Of a DNA stretch of 64,000 bases, positions 10,441-23,181 are shown one piece after another. The stretch comes from Bemisia tabaci (taxonomy: Eukaryota > Arthropoda > Insecta > Hemiptera > Aleyrodidae), in the NCBI RefSeq assembly GCF_918797505.1, contig NC_092802.1:18497883-18561882 (forward strand), in the 5' to 3' direction. Position 1 is the first letter of the stretch. Each line of letters opens with the position of its first letter. A program made the position numbers and the translations under genes. Below the pieces are notes generated by a model. The model was given only the letters and a program-made list of their open reading frames with translations, did no database searches and was not told where the DNA came from.

Positions 10441-12950
10441 ATACCCTTTGGAAAGTCTCGTAATGTAAATACAGAAGATTCGAAAACGCCTTCAATTGAG
10501 ACGTGACACCTCACGCGTTCCGGGGAGTTCAAATAGTTGTATTCCTGCGCCTTAGCAAGGCGATTGAAGTTTAAAATTGAAGTAGCGTCCCGGTTTGGTT
10601 TTTTGGCATTCCTGTGCTGCTACTGCAGTTTCGACCGTTAAGGCCGGATTTTAAGGGCGCTAAAGCTGGGAATGTACTTCGCAAAAAGAAAATTGTTGCA
10701 GTATATTTAAAAATCAAAGATCAGGATTAATATAACCATATAATAAAAGGATCTCAAATCGACAATTTAATGCAAAAAAATTTGGAAAGCCTCGTCAAGA
10801 AAACACAGAAGATTCGAAAACGCCTTCAATTGAGGCGTGTTACCTCACGCGTTCCGGGGAGTAAAGCCAGGATTGTATTTCGCAAAAAGATAATTTTTGC
10901 AGAATAATTAAAAATTAAGAAGCAGGAATAATTTACCTAAGTAACAAAAGGAACTAAAATTTACAATAAAAAGCAAAAAACTAACGTAGTTTGAGGGCGC
11001 TAAAGCCAGGGTTGTATTTCGCAAATTGAAATTGGTTGCAGAATAATTAAAAATTAAGTAGCCGGAGTAATTTAACTAAATAATGAAAGGAACTCAAATC
11101 TACAATATTATGCAAAAAAAATTGGAAAATCTCGTCATGTAAATACATAAGATTCGTAAACGCCTTCAATTGAAGCGTGATACCTTACGCGGTCGGGGGA
11201 GTTCAAATAGTTGTATCCCTGCGCCTTAGCAAGGCGATGGAAGTTTAATATTGAAGTAGCGTCCCCGCTTGGTTTTCGGTTTTCCTGTACCGCTCCTGCA
11301 GTTTCAACCGTTAAGGCCGTTGTTTAAGGGCGCTAAAGCCAGGATTTTATTTCGCGAAAATATAATTTTCGCATAATAATTATAATTAAGAAGCAGGAAT
11401 AATTTAACTAAATAATAAAACTAACTCAAATCTACAAAAAAATGCAAAAAACTAACGTAGTTTATGGGCGCTAAAGCCAGGGTTGTATTTCGCAAATGGA
11501 TAATGTTTGCAGAATAATTAAAAATTAAGGAGGAGGAGGACTAAATAATAAAAGGAACTCAAATCTGTAACATAAAGAAAACAAGTCTCGTCATGTAAAT
11601 ACAGAAGATTCGAAAACGCCTTCAATTGAGGCGTGATACCTCACGCGTTCCGGGGAGTTCAAATAGTTGTATCCCTGAGCCTTAGCAAGTCGATGGAAGT
11701 TTAAAATTGAAGCAGCGTCCCCGCGTTGTTTTTCGGTTTTCCTATGCCGCCACTGTAGTTTCGACCGTTAAGGCCGTAGTTTAAGGGCGCTAAAGCCAGG
11801 GTTCTATTTCGCAAATGGATAGTGTTTGCAGAATAATTAGAAATTAAGGAGCAGAAGTAATTTAACTGAGTAATAAAAGGAACTCAAATCTACAATATAA
11901 TGCAAACAAATTTGGAAAGTCTCGACATGTAAATACAGAAGATTCGAAAACGCCTTCAATTGAGGCGTGATACCTCACGCGTTCCGGGGAGTTCAAATAG
12001 TTGTATCCCTGCGCCTTAGCAAGGCGATGGAAGTTTAATATTGAAGTAGCGTCCTCGTTTGGTTTTTCGGCTTTCCTGTACTGCTCCTGCAGTTTCGACC
12101 ATTAAGGCCGGAGTTTAAGGGAGCTAAAGCTGGGAATGTACTTCGCAAAAAGAAAATTGTTGCAGTATAATTAAAAATTAAGAAGCAGGATTAATTTAAC
12201 TAAATAATAAAAGGATCTCAAATCGACAATATAATGCAAATAAATTTGGAAAGTCTCGACATGTAAATACAGAAGATTCGAAAACGCCTTCAATTGAGGC
12301 GTGATACCTCACGCGTTCCGGGGAGTTCAAATAGTTGAATCCCTGCGTCTTAGCAAGGCGATGAAAGTTTAATATTGAAGTAGCGTCCTCGTTTGGTTTT
12401 TCGGCTTTCCTGTACCGCTCCTGCAGTTTCGACCATTAAGGCCGGAGTTTAAGGGCGCTAAAGCTGGGAATGTACTTCGCAAAAAGAAAATTGTTGCAGT
12501 ATAATTAAAAATTAAGAAGCAGGATTAATTTAACTAAATAATAAAAGGATCTCAAATCGACAAGTTCGACAAGAAGTTTAAAATTGAAGTAGCGTCCTCG
12601 TTTGGTTTTTCGGCTTTCCTGTACCGCTCCTGCAGTTTCGACCATTAAGGCCGGAGTTTAAGGGCGCTAAAGCTGGGAATGTACTTCGCAAAAAGAAAAT
12701 TGTTGCAGTATAATTAAAAATTAAGAAGTAGGATTAATTTAACTAAATAATAAAAGGATCTCAAATCGACAATATAATGCAAACAAATTTGGAAAGTCTC
12801 GACATGTAAATACAGAAGATTCGAAAACGCCTTCAATTGAGGCGTGATACCTCACGCGTTCCGGGGAGTTCAAATAGTTGTATCCCTGCGCCTTAGCAAG
12901 GCGATGGAAGTTTAATATTGAGATAGCGTCCCCGCTTGGTTTTTGTTCTC
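10441..12950. repeat. Satellite array, monomer ~334 bp
   Basis: The landmark TTCAATTG recurs at 10491, 10824, 11165, 11631, 11955, 12289 and 12832, giving intervals of 333, 341, 466, 324, 334 and 543. The two long intervals equal one monomer plus a partial one. Each monomer carries GATTCGAAAACGCC, TCACGCGTTCCGGGGAG, TAGTTGTATCCCTGCGCC, TTAAGGGCGCTAAAGC and AATTAAAAATTAAG blocks. The last three full units are very similar, so local amplification is recent. There is no ORF. Confidence 0.85.
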
Positions 12951-13055
12951 CCAGTGATCAACTGGAGAGAACTTTCCTTTCACCCTGGGCCGTTTAATCA
13001 ATGTAAAATGTCGAAAAATCTCGATCGCTAGTGAGATTTTCCTCAGTTCTCTTGT

Positions 13056-13083
13056 AAAAAATCGCTTGAAAGAGCGATTTTTT
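13056..13083. other. Perfect 11-bp hairpin
   Basis: AAAAAATCGCT, a 6-nt loop, then AGCGATTTTTT, just beyond the satellite end. It superficially resembles a bacterial terminator, but in this eukaryotic context it is most simply a small inverted repeat. Confidence 0.5.
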
Positions 13084-13864
13084 GTATGTGTGAGTGCGCT
13101 CCCATAAGATCTGATGTAACCGCTTATCGTATTAGTGTGTATTTTACAGGGGTTTTTCGAGACTACCGATAGTCGCTGTTCGATACGTCGATACGTCGAT
13201 TCAATTCTAAACCTACCAACCCTTTCCTACAAAATACCCTGTTCCTTCTGAGTTTCCTTAACTTTGCCTTCTTTAACTCCGTTTCTAAATAAACTGTATT
13301 AATTATCTGAAGTTCTTTATATCTTAAAGCTTCAATTTCCAATATGAATTTCCTAACTTTTTCACCATTTTCCTTATAAAACAAAATCAATTTACGTATG
13401 TACTTTTTACCCTTGTGTTTATAGCGCTTGTTTCATTTGTGCGTCAGCTTTGATACAATGGCGGATTGTTTACGTTCATCTTATAGTTGAGCATTTTCCA
13501 ATTTTTTCCTTTAAATCTCTTCGAAAAAGTCCCAAAATGACTTAGCACTCTTTAAATAAGTAATTCGCCCCTTCAACTTAACATTGATGGTACTTTGGAT
13601 GGTTCCACCTTTTGCAGTGAGAGAAACTGTATTGCCGAGTTTCTGAGCTGGCTATGGCTGGCTCCCTGGTTTGTCCGTGTCCTTCGGTTTGATTTGTGAT
13701 TTGTGCAACTTCCTTAATGGATAATCTTACTTATCAAAATACTCTTTGACTGTGCGTGGAGTGTAATTTTGTCTTGAGTCTTGACAGCATTAGCACCATG
13801 TGAATCAAAATTTCAATCAACTCCATTTTTGCCGCAGGGTAGGAATCCTTTAGCTATCCTACCG
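13084..13864. other. Unassigned interval
   Basis: Contains a 75-codon minus-strand ORF (13163-13390) rich in Lys, Glu and Arg with no known domain and no supporting splice context. Nothing else is recognised. Confidence 0.45.
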
Positions 13865-14183
13865 CATGGAGAAAAAAAAGGAGGTGTTTGCATTTCGGGC
13901 ATCTTGGAATTTTTCATAGAGTATCTATAGCTTTGATGACGTCATTGGGTACAGCGACGTTTTTATCCTGTCGATTTTCTTGGAAATGGTGTAATTTAAG
14001 GGAAAAAGTCATTCTATAAAAAGTGCTTGAAATTAAAGAAAGAGTTGATTTAAGTAAAAAAATCGGACATTATGGTCCGTTTTTACAGCGTCAACATAAC
14101 CCTCAACGAGCGTCTTGTTTACATTGATGACGTAGGTGGGTACAAATCCTCAAGATGCAAACACCTCCTTTTTTTTCTCTATG
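13865..14183. mobile_element. MITE with 9-bp target duplication (Mutator-like?)
   Basis: The ends are CATGGAGAAAAAAAAGGAGG on the left and CCTCCTTTTTTTTCTCTATG on the right, with inverted repeats of about 29 bp. It is flanked by perfect 9-bp direct repeats ATCCTACCG (13856-13864 and 14184-14192). A 9-bp duplication is usual for Mutator-like elements, but the 319-bp element has no transposase to confirm this. It carries a TGACGTCA octamer at 13937-13944. Confidence 0.85.
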
Positions 14184-14192
14184 ATCCTACCG

Positions 14193-15956
14193 CTATCAGA
14201 GTGCTGTCGAGAAACTAATCACAACTGTCGGTATGTTCTGTTGAGCAGTTATGTAAATATAAAACGGTTGTATTTGTTAGTCAATTTCTTTTGTATGTGA
14301 ACAATAACTGAATGTCCAGAATTCCAAACATCTGACTGTATCTCAAGTATATGTCGGAAATATTTATCAAGGTCAGAGTTTGTGAATCCTTGGCAGCAGT
14401 TAATGAATTTCCCCTAAGTAACAACTTCGCTCAACAAAGTTTGGTAAGTAAGTACAGCTCAGATCCACCATCGTACACATATAATTACATATTAGTTTAA
14501 AATCAGTGCGAGTAATGTTTTGAGGGTAAAGTGTTCTCTATTCTCCAACATTTATTAGCAGGGGTGCGAATTGCGCGGAGGCTGAGAGGTACTTGTTATT
14601 TTTCTAGATTTTTCAGATTTGCAATTTTTGTGGAATACTTACTGTGACTTTGGCACACATTCTAAAATTAACAAGAAATTCCACAAAAGTTTGATCAGCG
14701 CGTTGTGCTGACCTTCTTGCGAGAACCTAGCCCGAAGCTGAAAATTGCAGAGGCATGAAACAATGTTCACTTTGGTTTGTGAGATTTTCTTATAAACTTG
14801 GCATCCTCATATTTGTCCGACTTTTACCAAAATAATCTTGAAATTATCTCTCCCATCACCACATAGCAACAAAATTAGCATAAACATTCTTGATAAGAGG
14901 TGGCATAGTATCCAGAGACCCCTGAGAGTTTTGTATTAAATACTAATGATGCTCCTCTGGCAGAATTAAAAATTGACCATTCTAAACTACATACTCATAT
15001 CAACAGCTCTTGCTGACAACAACCTGCTACCTTCATCAACTTAATCTAAAGTTTAGAATAATAGATAAGCCGCCAACTAATGTACTATCATTTCCATGCA
15101 AACAGTCAACCTTTGTATTTATTGAGGAATGATAAATACAGTTTTTACTATGCCTTAGAGTTCTTACCATAATTCTTACCATTTGGAGTCAGGAAATAAA
15201 AATAATTGCTTCATTGTTTGCATTTTTATTGGCCAACTAAGTTCACAGTGGAACTTTCGTCTACTTGGTGTTAATGAAGGTAAATATTTATTCTTCTCTT
15301 ATTTGGATGAGAATTACCTAGGTACATCAGATAGGTATGACATACTGTGACACTGGGTGCCGCTACTAGGTACTCTACTTATATTTCAACGATACTGGAA
15401 AAATTCATAACTCAGGTAAGGGCGTTATCTTGTAAGCTACAGAGCTAGTAATTAGTCATATTTCGATCCTTTGAGATTCTTTCATCATTCAGAAATAAAA
15501 AACTAAATTCAGCTGGAACAGGCACATTTCTAGGAAGGAATGTGACGGATCATTTATATCTAATTTATATCTCATCGTCATCTCACTTATCAAACAATGC
15601 TTCTCGTCCTCATCTTGTTCTAATCTTGTTGAGAGCAGGCGAAGATTTGAAATGCGCGCTACAGATTCGGTAGTCGCCTGGCAAAAGTGGTACCCGCCTG
15701 ACGTCACAAAACTTCAAGATGGCAACAAAAATCAAACTGGGACAATAATCAAAGAAAAGGACTGTGGTGGTTACAAAGGAATACCTAAATGATCATTCAT
15801 TTTTTCGAACCCTTATAATTTAAAAAAATTAATTTGAAGTGAAGTACGTATTTGGAGACTTTACACTTTACTGGGAGAACATCCAATGCCCAGCATGAGC
15901 ATTGGAAACGTCATTCGTGAACTCAAAATGACCGACTTGTTCGGCTTTCCTGTGCC
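14193..15956. other. Unassigned AT-rich interval
   Basis: No ORF with a recognisable domain. A TGACGTCA octamer lies at 15699-15706. The minus-strand ORF at 15489-15707 is not supported by composition or splice sites. Confidence 0.5.
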
Positions 15957-17012
15957 GCCAGGGGCGGACTGGCCATGGGGGCGGTGAGGCCCCCTAACAA
16001 TTTGCCGCGGAGGTCCCGAAGGGGCGAATTTTTTTCGAGTCATCGTTTTTTTCCCGTTATGTTGTAATTTGTTTATCCTTTTCAATCACTAAAAGGCCCC
16101 GAATTCCTAGAAAATTTGTCTCTATGGAAGGTCACCAAAAGCATTTGTGATGAGGGGACCCCCGATGAATCCTGAGAATGGGTTATTTTGAAGTTCAAGT
16201 ACGGTAGAGTCCAACTCCAATAATGCGTACGTGTTTAAAAAATGTGAAATTTTCAAAATTTGCTGGGGGAGGGCCCCCGGACCTTCCTAGAGGGGCCCCC
16301 GAACGACAGAAGGGGCAACAAGAAAAGGTGACAAAATCTCTCATTTCCTGAGAGTTCATTGATTTCTAATTTTGCCGTATTTCGGTGATACAAAAGACTG
16401 CGCACCTTTAATTAGTTGAGATAAGAGAGAAACCAAACACGCAATTTGGCCTGGAGCGGCGCAAAGAGAAATGATGACGAGGACTTGAGATGAAAAGGAG
16501 AAGCCCTCGACGCGGCGCGGCGGTCGGCATGTAACACATATTAGCGCCTACAAGACTGCATGAATACTTCACGCATTGCGCGTCAAACACAGTACGGCAG
16601 TACGGTCAACAGCGGTCAGCGCGGCGTGAAACGCACAGTGCCTACAAGACTACATGAATACTTCACGCATTGCGCCGAACACAGTGTGGTCAGCGCGGCA
16701 CGGCGGCGGAAGTTAAAATTATTAAACCACATTTATGTTTGTTCTGTTTTTAGTTTATCTCTTACAAATGAAAGGCCTTGTCCCCACAGAGATAGGTTTA
16801 CGGAACTGAACTTTCGCGCGAAGTTCCGTGAACTTTTGCTGGTAGTGTTGACAGTGGGCTTGCGCAAAAAATGTGTCCAACACGAGTGAACGCATCTTAT
16901 GCACCCTTCTCCCTCCGGCACGTTCACTTGATGGTTTGTTTCAAAATGAATGAGAAGTCAGAGCGGCAAAATTCAGGCGGCCCATGGGCGGCAAGTAGGT
17001 AAATCCGGCCAT
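15957..17012 (-). mobile_element. hAT-like non-autonomous element, rearranged copy
   Basis: In reverse orientation, about 16390-17012 matches the element at 58194-59045: GGCCGGATTTACCTACTTGC at the end near 17012, then a TTCCGTGAACTT block and two copies of the CTACAAGACTG..CTTCACGCATTGCG motif (near 16550 and 16645). The other end, near 15957, begins CAGGGGCGGACTGGCC, a hAT-type tip. The length exceeds that of the 852-bp copy, so it is composite or contains an extra insertion. ORFs inside are repeat translations. Confidence 0.65.
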
Positions 17013-17437
17013 GTGCAGATCCCTCTTGAATGCGCTATCCACACACTCTGTGCGAGCGTGCATTGTTGTTGAAGTTTTCAATATTTCTATCATATAGTCT
17101 TTGCTTTTTCAAATGCTGGTTCTTTATCTGTTGTATTTATGATTATGATTTTACTCTTTAAAATGCGAATACGGTCCATACAGAGTCACTCTCATTGCAA
17201 ATCGAGTTTTCCGCTGATCGATAGAAAAAGCACAAATGTGTGCCACTGAAGATCTAGAAAGCTCTGGTGCGTAGTTCAGCATAAGCAAATGTTTCAATGA
17301 TGAGGTCTCCGTGTGTCAAGAAAGTTGCACGTGTCGGCACAGATACTTTTTTTTTTCCCCTGCTGGTTTAATGGCTTCGTGTCTAGCACCTTCAGCCAAC
17401 TATGGACAATGTTTAGTGTCCGCAGACATCGTGGGAT

Positions 17438-17537
17438 CTCCATGCTCCAGGCTTTTCCAATTTTCAGGAATTAGGGCCGAGAAGAAAGCTCCATGCTCCA
17501 GGCTTTTCCAATTTTCAGGAATTAGGGCCGAGAAGAA
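17438..17537. repeat. Tandem duplication of a 51-bp unit
   Basis: Two copies of a unit starting CTCCATGCTCCAGGCTTTTC, identical over 49 bp, with period 51 (17438 and 17489). The period is a multiple of three, so the ORF across it (17311-17571) stays open, but that ORF has no known domain. Confidence 0.8.
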
Positions 17538-17582
17538 TCTGTTTCAGCAGATCTACTCGTTAATTCCGTGAAAATTAGACGC

Positions 17583-17656
17583 CACCACCGGGATTCGAAC
17601 CCGGGGGGACCTATTTACCCAGAGTCAGACGCGCTGACCACTAGGCCAACCTGGCC
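17583..17656 (-). other. tRNA-like sequence (pseudo-tRNA or SINE head)
   Basis: On the minus strand there is an A-box-like TGGCCTAGTGG, then a B box GGTTCGAATCC inside a good T-arm stem (CCGGG/CCCGG). The anticodon stem does not pair and only four of seven acceptor pairs form. It is tRNA-derived, but not a working tRNA by eye. Confidence 0.55.
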
Positions 17657-17702
17657 GGCCTCAGTTAATTTTTTGCGCTGCGTTTAAGTCTCTGGAGTCA
17701 TG

Positions 17703-17812
17703 AACCTATGGAAAAGGATCGATAAACAGGACGTTCCGCAACGAACAACTTAATAATCGCGGCTTTACCATAGCTTCAAATGGGGAAAAATCGATAATCG
17801 ATCCTCGCCAAT
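17703..17812. repeat. Fragment of the CAGTGGCG hAT MITE
   Basis: TATGGAAAAGGATCGATAAAC, TTAATAATCG, TTTACCATAGCTTCAAATGG and ATCGATAATCGATC match the interior of the MITE at 1999-2162. Both tips are lost. Confidence 0.55.
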
Positions 17813-18049
17813 TTTCTGCATGATGAAATTTTTAAATGAGAATATATTCCAATGCGTCAAGCAACCCCTATTGATCACTATCACTAAGTATCGATTTCAA
17901 AAGATCATTAAAAGATTCATGCCTCTAAGAGATTGGCAATTTGCAAAGTGTAGAAAAATTGCAACTCATTTAATTTTATTTAAGCAAGTTTTACACGACC
18001 TTTTGGAAAAAAATCTTTCATAAATTTGAATAAATTTTGTAAATTTGAA

Positions 18050-18245
18050 AAATTAAATTGTTTTATACCTACATTTAAAAATTTAAAATTTCTTAATATA
18101 AATTCAAAAATTTAAAATTTCTTAATATAAATTCAAAAATTTTAAATTTCTTCATATAAATTCAAAAATTTTAAATTTCTTCATACAAATTCAAAAATTT
18201 TAAATTTCTTCATATCAATTCAAAAATTTTAAATTTCTTTGATCA
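18050..18245. repeat. AT-rich minisatellite, ~31-bp unit
   Basis: The unit AAATTTCTTCATATAAATTC followed by AAAAATTTT repeats about five to six times with small changes. Confidence 0.8.
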
Positions 18246-21200
18246 ATTTAGAAATTCTAAAATGTAAGTAAATTCATTAAATCCAAAATTAAAAAATGTA
18301 TTTATAAATTGTATAAGATGAGAAATCAATCTTATTGAAATAAATGGTGATGAGAGCGTGGTTCAATTGGTGGATAGGCAACAAACGTAACCCTCCGATT
18401 CAGTTGCAATAATTTTACTAGGTGATTGAAGTTCATTGCAAACCGTGCCACATGAAATTGTAGTACCTAGATCTTGATTAAAATATTTTTGAGCTGTCTT
18501 TATCTTCGCAAATCAATAGCTGCCAAGTTAGTGTGACTCAACAAATCAGCAATATGGTAAAACGATAAATTATTATTCGGGTTTTTGAAAAAGCACCAAG
18601 AAAAAAACTGGAATAATAAAACATGAGTATTGTACCTATATGGAAAGTTTATTTTACAATTCATACTTAGAGTCTTACAGATGAGAAGCAGCATCAAAAA
18701 AATGCAGAAGATTAACTATCAGATATTGCCTCAGTTTAACTCACGCCTATTGCAGCAAATTAAATTACTCGCACAAACTTTAAGATTTTCCTGTTGATTC
18801 GGTATGGAAACTGATGCAACATTTAACATGAGACGAGAAATTTCCCTCTGAATAATAATGATGATTACAATTCAAAAAAATTAAGAGCAGAAATATGAAA
18901 ATCAATTTAGAAACATAAAAATCCAGGAGTTCGATGTCTAAGATGATTTGTCATGTCAAAGTCAGCACTAAGTAGGTATCTGTCTATCTCGCAAACCCAC
19001 TTAGGGGTAAAAATATGATACAAAGGCGATAAAAGCAAGAAACCTATCGACTCCTTAGAGTGAACATTAATTACTAATTAAAATTTTTGTGAGAGAAACG
19101 AGAGGTAGCAGTCAAATGTGTATTTCAATGTTAAATAGTGCGCCTACAAATGCCAGTCTTGAGCTTTTCAGGGTTTACTTATTTCAAAAAATCTTTAAGA
19201 TTTCTGTCCTGACTTTAGCATATCAGCCTTGTAATAAGATAAAAGACAAATAAAAATATCTCTAAGTCCGACAATTGGCGAGAAAAGGGATCTCAGTTTC
19301 CAAAAATTCAAAATCACATTATTGATACCAGTGCACGGAGAAATTCGCTATGAACATTTAGAGACCAAAAACACCTTAAAAAAGTTTAACCAAATCAGAG
19401 TTATGGCGAATTGAAGTTCGAAAAACAAGGTTTTGAGAAAACGCTATTTGAAGTTCCAATTGACCTTGTCCAGGATACAGAATCACCGGATTTGAGTAAA
19501 ATTTCTCACTAAACCGGGACACTAATACTAACTAGACAGCTCGCAATATGATCTGAAAAACGCCTCAAAGAGTTTTCCGTTGGAATCTCAAAATCCAATT
19601 TTTCAACCTGAATGGACTGAGGCCCCTTTTCCTGAAGATGGTCACGAATACTCAGAGAAAACAGGTTGCTTTCATCTGCTGTTTTCATAATATCATATGA
19701 TTAAGATTTCTTTCCTCCTTAGTTATGCAATTTACATTGGACTGGGCAATTTTCCATGGCGGAAAATAAAAAATAAATAAATTAAAACTGCGCTTAATTC
19801 TGTTTCAGAAGGCAAGATAAGGACAAAGTAATAAACACTAGTTCCTTTGACCTAACTAGGTACATGCAATCTAACCCAGGAAGACATCAAACGATCCAAA
19901 CAACTCTACTTGATTCACTCCATACAATAAGAGGATGAAGGGAAAAAAAAATTATTGCATTGGTAGTATAAGTTTCATGAATGCACTTAAAAAGGTATTT
20001 TCAGTTCTGACTATCTCTTTGGAAACGAGGCACGGCGGCAAAATGCAATAAACAGAGACAGCTGAATGACAACAATTGTGAAAGAGTCAAGAGGGAAGGA
20101 CTAGGACTGGAGCTGAAAGTTCACATTTCTCTGTGCAGCAAAAAACACGACTTGAGCTGAAATTGGACCATTTCTTATCTCTGATTACTTTCAGAGCCAC
20201 TATCAAAAATTACCTGAAAACGATTGAGAGAAACAGTATTGTGATTCTCTGTTGATCTTTTAATTATGATGAGAGTAAACTCCTTCTACATAGGGACGGA
20301 GTAAGTTCGCAACCATGTTTCTCGTTTCGCGACATTGCAGACTTCCTGGTGTCATACTGAGGCTTTCTTGATGACTTTTTTTAACTACTCGGCGGCAACT
20401 TTTAATAACTGCCATGATTTTTCTTCTCAGTGCAAAGAAAATTCTGCGGGAACTTCAAGGAATGATGTCGATTTGTTCTCCTTTGAAAAATGAAATATCT
20501 GAGATTTTCAAACACCGCAAACGAGATACGTAGTTGCGGACCAACACCATGGATATTAAACGAAAATGTGAAGATTGGTGGCAGACTGAGTGAAGCTTTT
20601 TTCCTTACACGTTTTGCAACTATCAAAATGTATTGTGCTTGTGCAAATTGAGACATAATTAGTTGTGTTATCGGTTTTATATTTCTTATAATAGTTATAG
20701 TATAAAGTACCTCCAAGAACACTTCTTCAAAATATGACCCCTCGAAAATTAACATTAATAAAAAGACATTGAAAGTGTTTTTTTCTTTGATTATATATTT
20801 CTCCATGAAACGGTCTCAAAACTTGAAATGGAACGAGTTTGTAAATTATTGTGCTGAAACCTTGAAATTTGTTTAGTCAATTTTAGAATGTTTCTTTGTG
20901 CCATATGCTGTACATGTAATCGACCATTTTAGGTATGCAGTACATGTCTTGGGTACATTCAATCTCTTTCACTTATCCCACAAGTCCCTTTTCCTCGACT
21001 CTATCACGATTGCTGCAAAGAAAATTTGAGGGAAAATTTTACAAAAAGTCCGACAAACAACACGAACCTAACAAGTAATATAGAGTTATCTTCATGAATA
21101 AAAACGCAAAAGAAAAAGAAAAAAAAGGAACATTCAAAGATACTTCTAATACTTTACAGGGCAGCAATTCGCTGAGACTGAAGCTGATCAGGTACAAGAA

Positions 21201-23181
21201 AAATCTTGGCTGAACCAAAAATAAAAACAAGCGACGAGTGACTCGACTACAGTTCTGAGTGCTAGGGTTCCCATCGTTTCTAGGTACAGAGCAAAATGCC
21301 TTCTTCAGAGGCATTCAAATAATATGTAAAAGACCCCTACTGGAACCACCTTGGTGTGCTGACAGAAAAATAAGACACGAAAAGTAGTGTAATTCAATCC
21401 TCTCTCTGAATCGCACCGATTTGAACGGTGTGTGCTTTAAGAAAAGGAAAAAGAATTTGTTAAGCCGCCAAGATTGACAGCCAATGGAATTTAAGTTTTA
21501 TTCTGATTTTTTTTTTTAAATGATGGGGAAAAAACCCTTATTCGATTGTCACAAATTCTACTACATACTAAATGCGGCCTAAAACTTTTTGCCCCACCCC
21601 CCCCTCCCTCATGAAAAACAAAAATAAATCCAGACCAATTTGAAACAATGTTTTTGGATAGCTGTTACGACATAAGCAGGCAAAGTAGTCCGCACTTGCT
21701 GATTGGCTCAAGCCCAACTGAAGACTTGACCTACATGCATTATCACGACTAGTCCCTGATTGGTCAGGCTTTAATCAGCTTCGTCTTCCCTTTGAAGTGT
21801 TTATTTCTCATATATCTTCCTGGTTCTTTTGTCCAGTTTTTTGAGTTAGTAGACACCCTGACATGAGTATAATTTTTATCTCTTTCAACGATGCACTGTT
21901 AGGCAAGTCTGAAGCTCCTACCCTCTGAGACAATTACATAGTATTTGAAAGCTCTCTTTTCGACAAAGAATCGACATGGGTTGTCATTTAATACGAACAA
22001 AAGTTTTATTTATTTTCCATTAAGTCAGTAAAATAAAGATGTCAGAACATACAAAATTATGCAAAGATTTATTGATTCCAGCGACGAAAAATATCCTTTC
22101 TAAAAAAAAAATAATACACTTTTTTCCACAAGAATAATACTTCCTTGACAAAGAAAAAAATTTGTGGGGTGAAAGTTCGAGATTGATAGGTGCGATGATT
22201 GTAAAGAACGGATACAGTGGGTAAATATAACAACAGAGTCATGGATTGATTACAACGTAATTATGCATTTTTTAATGTTGGCTAAACCTAATCATGCGGA
22301 CTAGGGAAAAGTTTTAAGAGAAAAAAACGGAAATTTCACGATTTGAAAGCATCAAAGGAAAAAGAAAAAATTTACAGTATTTAAATACAAAATAAATATT
22401 CTCTGGGACTTGATCAGATTTGACCCATAAAAAGCGTTTAAATTCATACAATCAAAAGGAGAAAAGGGGGGGGGGGGTATGCTGCCAAAAGATCATTGGA
22501 GTATTGGAAAATTCTTTCTGATAGTATTTGAATTTTGAGAAAATTACTCTTTTTTTAACTCAAAGAATTTGATTCATGCAATATATCAGAAAATTTCAAG
22601 GCAAATGTTTACTAGTTTTTTTCAAAAATAAATACATTATTGGGAGACATTTCGCAACACTTGAAAGTTCATATAGCGTACTTCTTCGGCATGACAGTGC
22701 GGCTCATAAGGTAAGAGAAAATGTACTAAACTAAAAAAAGCATCTGGCATAACAGGGCACAAAAAGGAACATAGGGTGATGATTAATTGATTTGTCTGTT
22801 TCGGCACACTTTCAGCAAAAGCGGACTAGCTGCTCTCCTCCGAAATTTGACGGTAAAATCTCTTCGAGGATGGAACTCACAAGGTTCAATTTTAATAGAC
22901 TATGTAACGATAGAAGCAGGGACGATTCACTGGTTGTTGAGTACTTAACACTAAAATAAAATGAGTATTGAATTATTAGCGACAGAATTAGGATTTAAGG
23001 GCAATAATTCTGATGCAATGGCTCACCGGCTGCAAGCGTGACGAGAGAAAACAGTGGTCTCCTGCCTAGTGTCCTGGTTTTGGCCTAATAAATGGACATT
23101 CCCCCTTTATTTCTTTGTCAAGGAAATGGAAAGAACCGCTCTCATTTTTGCCCATCAAGTAAGGCGAATAAGTAATTACAT
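18246..23181. other. Gene-free AT-rich interval
   Basis: No coding exon is supported. The longest ORF (minus, 20402-20806, 134 codons) has low-complexity, repeat-like composition and no domain. It contains a dispersed repeat at about 19350-19625 and a decayed copy of the CTGCCGTGC-ended MITE near 22490-22700. It may lie beyond the 3' end of the minus-strand gene. Confidence 0.5.
19350..19625. repeat. Dispersed repeat shared with 34060-34330 (inverted)
   Basis: Blocks such as AACCAAATCAGAGTTATGGC, CTCGCAATATG and GTTTTCCGTTGGAATCTCAA appear in reverse complement, diverged, at 34060-34330 in an intron of the gene. No TIRs were identified. Confidence 0.5.

Noticed and set aside
10441..12950. 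CRISPR-like array
   Set aside because: Units are about 334 bp and repeat throughout their length; no short repeats alternate with unique spacers.
13056..13083. Rho-independent terminator
   Set aside because: The window is eukaryotic and no transcript unit ends here.
20402..20806. 134-codon minus-strand ORF
   Set aside because: Hydrophobic, low-complexity translation in AT-rich DNA with no domain or exon signals.
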